Shown piece by piece: positions 1-5,305 of a stretch of DNA of 5,329 nucleotides. The position numbers and the translations under genes are program-made. The stretch is taken from NCBI GenBank assembly GCA_905214855.1, contig CAJMNU010000112.1:1-5329 (forward strand), read 5' to 3'. Within the stretch, counting starts at the first letter, position 1. Each line of letters opens with the position of its first letter. The DNA is from an uncultured bacterium (GTDB lineage Bacteria > Bacillota > Clostridia > Lachnospirales > Lachnospiraceae). Under the pieces are notes generated by a model. That model saw only the letters and a program-made list of their open reading frames with translations. It ran no database searches and was not told the origin of the DNA.

Positions 1-710
1 TGTGCCAGCGGAACGAATGCATTGCGCAGGACATGTTTGATCATGATATCCCTCTGTGCCATTCCTTTGACACGCGCCAGCCTAATATAATCTTTGTTAA
101 GTTCATCCACCATATAGCGTCTTGTCCAAAGTGCATACCATGCAATCGAAGTCATAGCCAAACATACAATTGGCAATATACTGGACTCCGCCACTTTTCT
201 TGAAGAGTACATAGACGGAAGCCCTAATACTCTGGATCCAAAGATCAGCACCAGCGAATACGATACCAATCCCGGGACAGCATTAACAAAAATCGTATAG
301 ATCGTTCCGATATGATCCGGAATCTTGTCTTTAAAACGAGCCTGCAAAATTCCCATAGAAACTCCTACAACAATAGAGATTCCCAGAGAGATCAGACCTA
401 AGCGCATAGAAACAGTAAATTTATCGCCGATTACCTTGGTTACAGCAACGCCGTTTTGAATTCTTCTTGATTGACCAAAGTCAAAGTGAAGTAACTGCCC
501 ATAAAAACGAACAAGCTGTTTTCCAGGACTATCTAATAAACCTGCTGCCTCCAATGCGTCATGCTTTTGTTGTTCTGTGAACTTTATTAACTGATCTTCT
601 GTAAAATAATAATCAGTTGGTAGCATTCTCAGCAGCAGGAATACGATAGTTACAACGATCAGGACTGTTACAAAAGATTGTAACAGTCTCTTCATCGTAT
701 ATTTTGCCAT
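1..710 (-). CDS. OppB/DppB-type ABC transporter permease, 3'-truncated by window edge
   Basis: This is the inner-membrane permease of a peptide-type (oligopeptide/dipeptide/nickel) ABC importer and would work with the binding lipoprotein encoded just upstream. 236 codons are visible, read from an ATG at 710 without a stop; full OppB proteins are usually a little over 300 residues, so the C-terminus is outside the window. It begins MAKYTMKRLLQSF, followed by a first membrane helix at about residues 12-29, as in OppB. An extracytoplasmic segment (about 30-98) contains FDFGQS. Hydrophobic helices lie near 101-122, 134-158 and 177-197. The EAA loop that contacts the ATPase is clear at about 207-234 (DYIRLARVKGMAQ, then HVLRNAFVP). 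The start directly abuts the upstream TAA (TAAATG), with no good Shine-Dalgarno nearby, so translational coupling is inferred. Family assignment is firm; the transported substrate is not known. Confidence 0.93.
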   Translation of the reverse strand, partial: MAKYTMKRLLQSFVTVLIVVTIVFLLLRMLPTDYYFTEDQLIKFTEQQKHDALEAAGLLDSPGKQLVRFYGQLLHFDFGQSRRIQNGVAVTKVIGDKFTVSMRLGLISLGISIVVGVSMGILQARFKDKIPDHIGTIYTIFVNAVPGLVSYSLVLIFGSRVLGLPSMYSSRKVAESSILPIVCLAMTSIAWYALWTRRYMVDELNKDYIRLARVKGMAQRDIMIKHVLRNAFVPLA

Positions 711-2711
711 TTATTTAGCAGCCTGAGCCTTTGCGATTGCATCATACTGCTCTGTAGTATAGGCATCTACAGATGTCTCCCAGTTTTTGTACTTCTCACT
801 CTGGATACCGTACATTGCATAGGATTTAGTATAATCGTTAACATGTGTCAGCTGCCATGAAATATCATAGTAGCATGGTAAAGCCAGTGCGTTCTGGATA
901 AAGAATACCTCAGCCTCAGCATATGCTTTATATCTTGCATCCAGATCATCGTTGATAGCATTTGCCTTGTCAACCAGCTCTGTATACTGTTTGTAGATGG
1001 AGATCAGCTCTTCATCTGTAGCATCATTTGCATTGGAGTAGGCTACTGTGTAGTATGCATTATCCTGTCCGTAAGTTTCCTGTCCCAGGTAGTTCTGAGG
1101 ATCACCATAGTCAGCACCCCATCCATTGATATGGATAGAAGCAAGTCTTGGCTCACGAACCTCTTTGATAACACTGGATACATATGTTTTGATGTTCAGG
1201 ACAACAAAGTCATCACCCAGAGAATCTGAGAATGCCTGCTTTAATACAGTTGCAGAGTCAATTGCATTCTGGTTTCCAGCTGCAACATAATAGTCAACTC
1301 CTACTGGGAAGGTAACACCCTTTGCACTCAGCTCTTCCATAGCCTGTGCTTTTAACTCTGCAGCTTTTTCCTTGTCCAGTCTTCTCATGGTTTCGCCATT
1401 GTACTCTTTCAGACCAAGCAGCTCTTCTACATAGCTTACATACTCTGTACCATCAGACATTGTTACAAGCCCCTTCATAGTGTATGCATTGTTCTCACAC
1501 TTGAGAGGATTGATAGCATTATATCTACCATAGAATGGTGTCAGATCCAATCCATAGTACCAAGCCTGTCTGAATGCTGTATTTGCTACTGCAGTGTTCC
1601 AGTTGGTATCTGGAGAACCATCTTCATTGCGCTTGTCAAAGTTAAAGTGGATCTGATAAGAGAACTTTGTAGGTCTCTTCTCTACTAACTGATCATGGAA
1701 CTCATTGCTCTCAGAATTGTAAATTGTATTCAGATTACTCTCTGACAGGTTTATATTATCGATCTCACCAGACTGATACAGCTGATAAGCAACATCTGCA
1801 GATTCTACCATCTTGATAGTAACAGTATCAAACAGTGTACAATCCTTATCCCAGTATGCTGGGTTCTTTGTCAGGACTTTCTCATTACCATGAATATAGT
1901 TTGTAATTGTGTAGCATCCATTATACCACATATTCTCATTGTTCATAGCTAAGAAACCATCAACACCCAACTCATCGATCAGAGCCTTTGGTGCTGGATA
2001 CAGGCAGTTATAAAGTGCCAGTGTATCAAAATATGGCTTCTCAGATACACAAGTATAAACCAGTGTATAATCGTCTGGGGCTGCAACGCCTACCATCTCA
2101 AGGAATTTGCTCTCATCCATAGTTTGAGCTTCTTCTGCTGGCAGACTCTTTGTGTATTCATAGTACTCAGAAGCACCTTTGATCATCTCGATCGGCATGG
2201 ATGTATTGGCAGCACTGTTCTTATGGTAGTTAAGTACCCACTCCATTCCAGTGATAAAATCCTTAGCGGTACAATCAGCTTTCTCATTGCCATTCATGTC
2301 AACCCACTTAACACCCTGTCTGATCTTGAAAGTCCATGTCAAACCACCGTCTTCAGTTCCCCAATCCTCAGCCAGAGCTGGAATCAGAACACCATTGGAA
2401 TCGGAAGTCAAAAGACCTTCTATACAGTTTGTCAGAACCTGGGAGTCTGATGCAAGCTGTGTATACAGATAGTTAAAAGACTCCATCTCACGGTTTACAA
2501 GCTCATAGGTTACCATATCTTTGATTGGATCCCCTGCTGGTATAGCCGTATTTTCTGCAGCTGTTGTGCTCTCACCTGCTGCGGCTGTAGTATTATTGCC
2601 GCTGCTCTGTGTTCCAGCTGTTGTGCTGCTGTTGCTACCGCCGCCGCAGCCGCTCAGGACCAGCGCTGCTGCTGCAACAATTGCAGCCAGTTTTGATACA
2701 GATTTTCTCAT
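711..2711 (-). CDS. Family 5 (OppA/DppA-type) ABC transporter substrate-binding lipoprotein
   Basis: A 666-aa extracytoplasmic solute-binding protein (SBP_bac_5 type) that captures ligand for the permease encoded directly downstream. The N-terminus has a lipoprotein signal: MRKS, a hydrophobic stretch at residues 8-19, then lipobox LSGC with Cys22 as the predicted lipidated residue. A flexible Gly/Ser/Thr/Ala linker (about 23-55) follows. The mature domain shows the family signature around 100-136 (IPALAEDWG, LTWTFKIRQGVKW), NPAYWDKD near 283, and GWGADYGDPQNYL at 530-542, which is typical of peptide-type binders. At 666 residues it is longer than classical OppA/DppA (roughly 520-560), partly because of the linker. 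The ATG at 2711 is chosen because AAGGAGGA lies 7 nt upstream and the signal peptide begins exactly there; extending further upstream would run through the leader and into the promoter. Ligand could be peptides or, less likely, oligosaccharides. Confidence 0.95.
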   Translation of the reverse strand: MRKSVSKLAAIVAAAALVLSGCGGGSNSSTTAGTQSSGNNTTAAAGESTTAAENTAIPAGDPIKDMVTYELVNREMESFNYLYTQLASDSQVLTNCIEGLLTSDSNGVLIPALAEDWGTEDGGLTWTFKIRQGVKWVDMNGNEKADCTAKDFITGMEWVLNYHKNSAANTSMPIEMIKGASEYYEYTKSLPAEEAQTMDESKFLEMVGVAAPDDYTLVYTCVSEKPYFDTLALYNCLYPAPKALIDELGVDGFLAMNNENMWYNGCYTITNYIHGNEKVLTKNPAYWDKDCTLFDTVTIKMVESADVAYQLYQSGEIDNINLSESNLNTIYNSESNEFHDQLVEKRPTKFSYQIHFNFDKRNEDGSPDTNWNTAVANTAFRQAWYYGLDLTPFYGRYNAINPLKCENNAYTMKGLVTMSDGTEYVSYVEELLGLKEYNGETMRRLDKEKAAELKAQAMEELSAKGVTFPVGVDYYVAAGNQNAIDSATVLKQAFSDSLGDDFVVLNIKTYVSSVIKEVREPRLASIHINGWGADYGDPQNYLGQETYGQDNAYYTVAYSNANDATDEELISIYKQYTELVDKANAINDDLDARYKAYAEAEVFFIQNALALPCYYDISWQLTHVNDYTKSYAMYGIQSEKYKNWETSVDAYTTEQYDAIAKAQAAK

Positions 2712-2718
2712 AGTATCG

Positions 2719-2726
2719 TCCTCCTT
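2719..2726 (-). promoter_or_regulatory. Strong Shine-Dalgarno of the binding-protein gene
   Basis: On the minus strand AAGGAGGA stands 7 nt before the ATG at 2711. It fixes the start of the binding protein at the signal peptide MRKS and excludes upstream in-frame starts. Confidence 0.93.
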
Positions 2727-2733
2727 CTCTTCT

Positions 2734-2750
2734 ACAGCCCAAAAGGCTGT
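2734..2750 (-). promoter_or_regulatory. Small leader hairpin before the ribosome binding site
   Basis: On the minus strand ACAGCC and GGCTGT (6 bp) face each other across the 5-nt loop TTTTG, between the upstream terminator-like hairpin and the Shine-Dalgarno. It has no U tract. Its 3' arm overlaps TGTAGAA (2736-2730), which could alternatively pair with the start of the leader (2819-2813). This may be an element of a switchable leader or a simple mRNA-stabilising hairpin; the role is inferred. Confidence 0.5.
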
Positions 2751-2765
2751 CCTATCTACATTTGC

Positions 2766-2797
2766 AAAAAAAACACAAACAATTCTAACTGTTTGTG
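2766..2797 (-). terminator. Terminator-like hairpin inside the leader (candidate attenuator)
   Basis: On the minus strand CACAAACA and TGTTTGTG form a perfect 8-bp stem (2797-2790 with 2781-2774) around the 8-nt loop GTTAGAAT. Eight consecutive Ts follow (2773-2766). The stem is AT-rich, so termination may be only partial. Its position is the notable point: it lies downstream of a near-consensus promoter and upstream of the ribosome binding site, so it would stop transcription of the transporter operon before translation begins. The alternative is a terminator for transcripts arriving from upstream. Confidence 0.62.
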
Positions 2798-2826
2798 CCC
2801 CATCGCATCCTATGTAGAATGTATTA

Positions 2827-2855
2827 ATAATACTAAAGTTATATATTCTTGTCAA
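2827..2855 (-). promoter_or_regulatory. Sigma-A-type promoter of the ABC transporter operon
   Basis: On the minus strand a perfect -35 TTGACA (2855-2850) is separated by exactly 17 nt from -10 TATTAT (2832-2827), a 5/6 match to TATAAT. The expected transcription start is near 2820, giving a leader of about 108 nt before the binding-protein ATG. The position directly upstream of the transporter and the consensus quality make this the most convincing promoter in the window. Confidence 0.85.
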
Positions 2856-2959
2856 TAATGTATTTTTATTTTTTTAGTTTTTAAAAAACATTCCTTTTTT
2901 ACTTTATTTTTCTATTTTTGTTAAAAATTATGCTATGTAAAAAGATGTCATTTCTATCA

Positions 2960-3037
2960 TGTCCGCGATATAAATACATTTGTATCCAAACATTGCACAT
3001 TTTATCGCATTTTTGTCCGCATGACAAATACATTTGT
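2960..3037. repeat. Imperfect direct repeat pair with internal palindromes
   Basis: Two 24-bp units lie at 2960-2983 and 3014-3037, 54 bp apart start to start. Both begin TGTCCGC and end AAATACATTTGT; only five central bases differ. The second unit contains the perfect palindrome ACAAAT-AC-ATTTGT (3024-3037), and the first has the same with one mismatch (2970-2983). Sequence before each unit (CATTT, TATC) is also loosely similar, suggesting an old duplication. The pair lies about 105-180 bp upstream of the transporter promoter and could be regulator binding sites; no regulator is identified. Confidence 0.6.
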
Positions 3038-3094
3038 TTTCTTTTTTCACACTTCTTTACTTTATCAATTTATCACATTATCAATAGACCTACC

Positions 3095-3135
3095 AAAAAT
3101 ATGTCAAATTCTTTTTAAAAATTTGACATATTTTT
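3095..3135 (-). terminator. Long inverted repeat, terminator-like
   Basis: A perfect 16-bp inverted repeat has arms 3095-3110 (AAAAATATGTCAAATT) and 3120-3135 with a 9-nt loop. A-rich outer ends on one side and T-rich on the other give it a bidirectional terminator look. It lies downstream of the oxidoreductase gene and the decayed rubredoxin-like fragment, before the transporter promoter, so it is a natural end point for that transcript. The stem has few G-C pairs, so termination may be weak; an operator or attachment role is an alternative. Confidence 0.55.
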
Positions 3136-3198
3136 CTTATGATATTCATCTTTTTATTTCAATTGCTTTATTTATTAGAATTCTTGTCTTTTCACTTT

Positions 3199-3326
3199 TT
3201 ATTGCGCTATAGTATATGATACTATCTCAAAACACACAAAATATCTTCTGTCGTGTACACACACCAGACATTTGGTAAGTGTCTCCTTTCAGTGTATATA
3301 TATCCGCAGTTCAGACACATCCATCC
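3199..3326 (-). pseudogene. Decayed rubredoxin-like domain of rubrerythrin C-terminal type, one-base frameshift
   Basis: Read on the minus strand from 3323, one frame gives WMCLNCGYIYT, the first zinc/iron knuckle of a rubredoxin-like domain (CxxCGYxY). The homology then jumps frame: from 3273 a second frame reads KCLVCVHDRRYFV, matching the second knuckle and tail of rubrerythrin (pattern KCPxCxHPxxYF), and runs to TAA at 3201-3199. The spacer between the halves is 20 nt where 21 are expected. Restoring one base near 3290-3285 gives TGKETLTKC, the usual GKEAPEKC-like linker. The N-terminal ferritin-like diiron domain is absent: the preceding sequence is the oxidoreductase gene, whose stop overlaps this region. 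So this is a 3' remnant left by rearrangement, not a functional gene. Rubrerythrins reduce peroxide in anaerobes. A sequencing error could explain the missing base but not the missing N-terminal domain. Confidence 0.72.
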
Positions 3327-3331
3327 TGTCT

Positions 3332-4435
3332 CTATGTCACAGACAAAGAACTTTTCTCCCCTGTTACCCAGACAGCCTGCTTTTCTGCCAGCAGACAAAG
3401 CTCTGCCGCCTTAAAGGCATGTTCTTGTGTCATAGCATATTCCGTTCTATTCAGGCAATCTAAGATCAATTGTCCAAAAAATGGAAATCCTACCGTATTT
3501 TCCGTGTGAATATAATGTTCTCCATCCTTATCTACCAAAAACAAATGATCCGTCCCACTGTCTTTTACTCCAATATTGACATATTTTCTCAATTCAATAT
3601 ATCCCTCTGTCCCTAGAATCGTCATTCTGCCATCTCCCCAAGTCGAAAGTCCACTTGGAGTAAACCAGTCCACCCTAAAATATCCTGTTGCCCCATTGTT
3701 TCCAGTCAGCATAACATCTCCAAAATCTTCTAACTCCGGATATTCCATATGTGCATAATTTCCAATGCGGCTATATGCGATCTCTGCATCCTCTGCCCCT
3801 GAATAGTACAAGTACTGTTCAATCTGATGACTTCCTATATCGCAAAGTATACCTCCATACTGTGCTTTTTTAAAAAACCATTCTGGACGCTGTAAAGCAT
3901 TCAATCTGTGCGGTCCCATGCCAACCACATTCAATACTCTCCCAATTGCCCCCTGTTTCACCAGATTTCCTGCATAAACAGCGGATTCTACATGAAGACG
4001 TTCCGAATAATAGACCATATATTTTCTTTTGGTCTCTTTCACTTTTTTTCTTGCCTGCTCTAGCTGCTCCAATGTTGTAAATGGCGCTTTATCTGAAAAA
4101 TAATCTTTTCCTGCATCCATCACACGAAGTCCCACTTCACATCTTTTCGCTGTCACAGCAGCACTTGCGACAAGCTGTATCTGAGGATCTCCTAAGATTT
4201 CTTCCTCACTCTTTACTGCAACTGCTCCAGGATATCTGGCACAAAATTTCTCTGCCTTTTCTATATTTGTATCAAAAACATATTTTAATATTGCACCCGC
4301 TTCTGTCAAACCATTACACATTCCCTCAATATGACCATGATCCAGATACATTGCAGCAAACACAAACTCTCCTGAGTTTACGACTGCTGATGCCCTTCCT
4401 TTTGGCGCATAACGCATTCCATCCATTTGCTTCAT
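3332..4435 (-). CDS. Gfo/Idh/MocA-type oxidoreductase with atypical nucleotide-binding motif
   Basis: A 367-aa cytoplasmic NAD(P)-dependent dehydrogenase-like protein, of usual family length; members oxidise or reduce sugars, inositols and sugar acids. A beta-strand FVFAAMYLDHGHIEGM (about 24-39) sits where the Rossmann GxGxxG belongs, but the glycines are replaced. VFDTNIEKAEKFCARY (about 54-69) matches the second strand and helix. GKDYFSDKAPF (about 109-119) is the EKP catalytic region, with Lys116 kept. GGILCDIGSHQIEQ (about 194-207) holds the conserved Asp199 and His203 of the second domain; ILGTEGYIEL is near 273-282. ATG 4435 is chosen because AAGGTGG lies 8 nt upstream; the in-frame ATG at 4468 abuts a terminator U tract and lacks a ribosome binding site, and a start further upstream would translate the terminator hairpin. 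Substrate is unknown; the neighbouring isomerase gene suggests sugar or sugar-acid catabolism. Confidence 0.88.
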   Translation of the reverse strand: MKQMDGMRYAPKGRASAVVNSGEFVFAAMYLDHGHIEGMCNGLTEAGAILKYVFDTNIEKAEKFCARYPGAVAVKSEEEILGDPQIQLVASAAVTAKRCEVGLRVMDAGKDYFSDKAPFTTLEQLEQARKKVKETKRKYMVYYSERLHVESAVYAGNLVKQGAIGRVLNVVGMGPHRLNALQRPEWFFKKAQYGGILCDIGSHQIEQYLYYSGAEDAEIAYSRIGNYAHMEYPELEDFGDVMLTGNNGATGYFRVDWFTPSGLSTWGDGRMTILGTEGYIELRKYVNIGVKDSGTDHLFLVDKDGEHYIHTENTVGFPFFGQLILDCLNRTEYAMTQEHAFKAAELCLLAEKQAVWVTGEKSSLSVT

Positions 4436-4443
4436 TCTCTTTT

Positions 4444-4450
4444 CCACCTT
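4444..4450 (-). promoter_or_regulatory. Shine-Dalgarno deciding the oxidoreductase start
   Basis: AAGGTGG on the minus strand lies 8 nt before ATG 4435 and differs by one base from AAGGAGG. It lies downstream of the terminator hairpin, so any transcript that reads through can be translated. Confidence 0.75.
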
Positions 4451-4468
4451 TCTTTTTGTTTGATCCAT

Positions 4469-4516
4469 AAAAAACAAAATCACCACAAACCTCTTTTTGG
4501 GGGTCTGTGGTGATTT
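4469..4516 (-). terminator. Strong intrinsic terminator between isomerase and oxidoreductase genes
   Basis: On the minus strand AAATCACCACAGACC (4516-4502) pairs with GGTTTGTGGTGATTT (4491-4477): a 15-bp stem with a single G-U pair and a 10-nt loop. The stem is followed by TGTTTTTT (4476-4469). It begins 58 nt after the isomerase stop, so it is the expected end of that transcript. It also lies only 19 nt before the oxidoreductase Shine-Dalgarno, so the downstream gene depends on read-through or on a promoter at this spot. Confidence 0.9.
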
Positions 4517-4522
4517 CATCGT

Positions 4523-4551
4523 TCTATACCAGAAATACTACAGCATATCAA
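4523..4551 (-). promoter_or_regulatory. Candidate promoter just upstream of the terminator hairpin
   Basis: On the minus strand TTGATA (4551-4546, 5/6 match to -35) is separated by 17 nt from TATAGA (4528-4523, 4/6 match to -10) and has the extended -10 dinucleotide TG one base before it. The expected start is near 4516, the first base of the terminator hairpin, so transcripts from it would open with that hairpin and then reach the oxidoreductase gene. CAGCA/TGCTG (4541-4545 and 4553-4557) is a small inverted repeat across the -35 box. Function is inferred from consensus only. Confidence 0.5.
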
Positions 4552-4574
4552 CTGCTGCAAAAATGGCTATTTTA

Positions 4575-5213
4575 TTATGCTAAAACTTCTTTTACTGCCT
4601 CAGCGATCTTATCGCACTTGCAGTTAGCAAAGAAATACTCCTGGAACTTTTCTCCGCCTAAAGCGCCCTTTACAAGGTCACGGTCAAGATTCTTCAGGAT
4701 CGTTACCATATCTGTATGAGTTACTTTCTTTACTTCATCCAAGATCTTCTTATTGCGCTGCTCCGGAACAACTCTCTCCTTTGGATATCCCTGTCCGCTT
4801 TCACAGGAGAACAATTTTTCAAAAACATACTCCAGATTTACTTCTGCGCCCCATCCAAATCCTTTTGCAAAAGGAAGTGCAATTGCATTTCCATCATTAA
4901 TCTGTGCAAACATAAATGCATCAGCCGGATCTACCACATGTCCGCAAAGTACACCTGGGAAAGAGTTCAGTGCCAGCATAGCGCCTTCTCCTGTACCACA
5001 TCCTGTGATGACATAGTCTGCTGCACCAGAATTCAATAAAACAGCTGCAAGAATACCATTCTGTACATATGTCAGCTGATTTGCATCATCTGCGGAGTAC
5101 ATACCATAGTTAAACACTTCATGTCCTAATGGCTCTACTACTTTTTTCAGTGTAGCACAGATCAGTTCATTTTTTGCTGCCTGGCTGTTCTCGTTAATTA
5201 ATGCGATTTTCAT
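4575..5213 (-). CDS. RpiB/LacA/LacB-family sugar(-phosphate) isomerase
   Basis: A 212-aa cytoplasmic aldose-ketose isomerase of the RpiB/LacAB fold. Near the N-terminus MKIALINENSQAAKNELI (1-18) corresponds to the first strand and phosphate/substrate loop, but has NENSQ where classical RpiB has the DHAG motif. DYVITGCGTGEGAML (66-80) carries the conserved GCGTG loop with Cys72, the RpiB-type ring-opening cysteine position. INDGNAIALP (105-114) matches the HNDANVLALG region, with the usual histidine missing. It is longer than RpiB (about 150 aa) and LacB (about 170 aa), with an extra C-terminal helical part from about 125. It starts at ATG 5213 with AGGAG 8 nt upstream. These traits fit a divergent subfamily acting on sugars or sugar acids. 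As I recall, the streptococcal uronate isomerase DhuI also has an RpiB-like fold and is a plausible relative. The family is firm; the substrate is not. Confidence 0.92.
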   Translation of the reverse strand: MKIALINENSQAAKNELICATLKKVVEPLGHEVFNYGMYSADDANQLTYVQNGILAAVLLNSGAADYVITGCGTGEGAMLALNSFPGVLCGHVVDPADAFMFAQINDGNAIALPFAKGFGWGAEVNLEYVFEKLFSCESGQGYPKERVVPEQRNKKILDEVKKVTHTDMVTILKNLDRDLVKGALGGEKFQEYFFANCKCDKIAEAVKEVLA

Positions 5214-5221
5214 TTGAAGCT

Positions 5222-5226
5222 CTCCT
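5222..5226 (-). promoter_or_regulatory. Shine-Dalgarno of the isomerase gene
   Basis: AGGAG on the minus strand, within AGAGGAGAG, is 8 nt upstream of ATG 5213 and supports that start. No convincing -35/-10 pair was found between this site and the window edge, so the gene may be cotranscribed with one further upstream. Confidence 0.8.
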
Positions 5227-5305
5227 CTTTTCTCTGATTTTTAACACTCCCGCATTCTAAAAGCCGGAAATATTATGATACATTTAACAACACGATATGT
5301 TACGA

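Larger units (their letters stand above)
2856..3198. other. AT-rich intergenic region, no protein gene seen
   Basis: This stretch between the decayed rubredoxin-like fragment and the transporter promoter has very low GC, with long T/A runs. Open frames in it lack ribosome binding sites and give low-complexity Phe/Ile/Leu-rich translations. Besides the direct repeats and the 16-bp inverted repeat listed separately, it has three loosely repeated TTATCA units at 3062-3085 (TTATCAAT, TTATCACA, TTATCAAT). No tRNA or known riboswitch consensus was recognised. Confidence 0.7.

Noticed and set aside
2785..2808. Leader peptide MRWGTNS overlapping the leader hairpin, which could imply translation-based attenuation
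   Set aside because: There is no usable Shine-Dalgarno in the dozen bases before its ATG and no run of one regulatory amino acid; kept only as a remark.
2712..2855. N-terminal extension of the binding protein to an in-frame TTG at 2855
   Set aside because: That TTG is the -35 box TTGACA, and the extension would translate the leader hairpins. The ribosome binding site and lipoprotein signal place the start at 2711.
2960..3037. Start of a CRISPR array
   Set aside because: Only two imperfect units with one AT-rich spacer and no cas genes; the internal mismatches suggest duplication or operators instead.
3079..3107. Second promoter on the minus strand, TTGACA with TTGATA after 17 nt
   Set aside because: The -35-like box lies within the arm of the 16-bp inverted repeat, the -10 is poor and it is about 370 bp from the next start codon.
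3123..3146. Plus-strand promoter beginning with TTGACA
   Set aside because: No acceptable -10 at 16-18 nt and no plus-strand gene downstream; the hexamer is explained by the inverted repeat.
4436..4519. N-terminal extension of the oxidoreductase to 4519
   Set aside because: The extra residues are encoded by the terminator stem-loop and have no ribosome binding site; AAGGTGG before 4435 gives the natural start.
4716..5039. Plus-strand open frames opposite the isomerase, and others opposite the binding protein and oxidoreductase
   Set aside because: They are antisense shadows of well-supported genes, lack ribosome binding sites and show no recognisable motif.
5227..5305. Promoter directly upstream of the isomerase gene
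   Set aside because: CATAAT- and TATCAT-like -10 candidates have no reasonable -35 at the right distance; cotranscription with an upstream gene is as likely.
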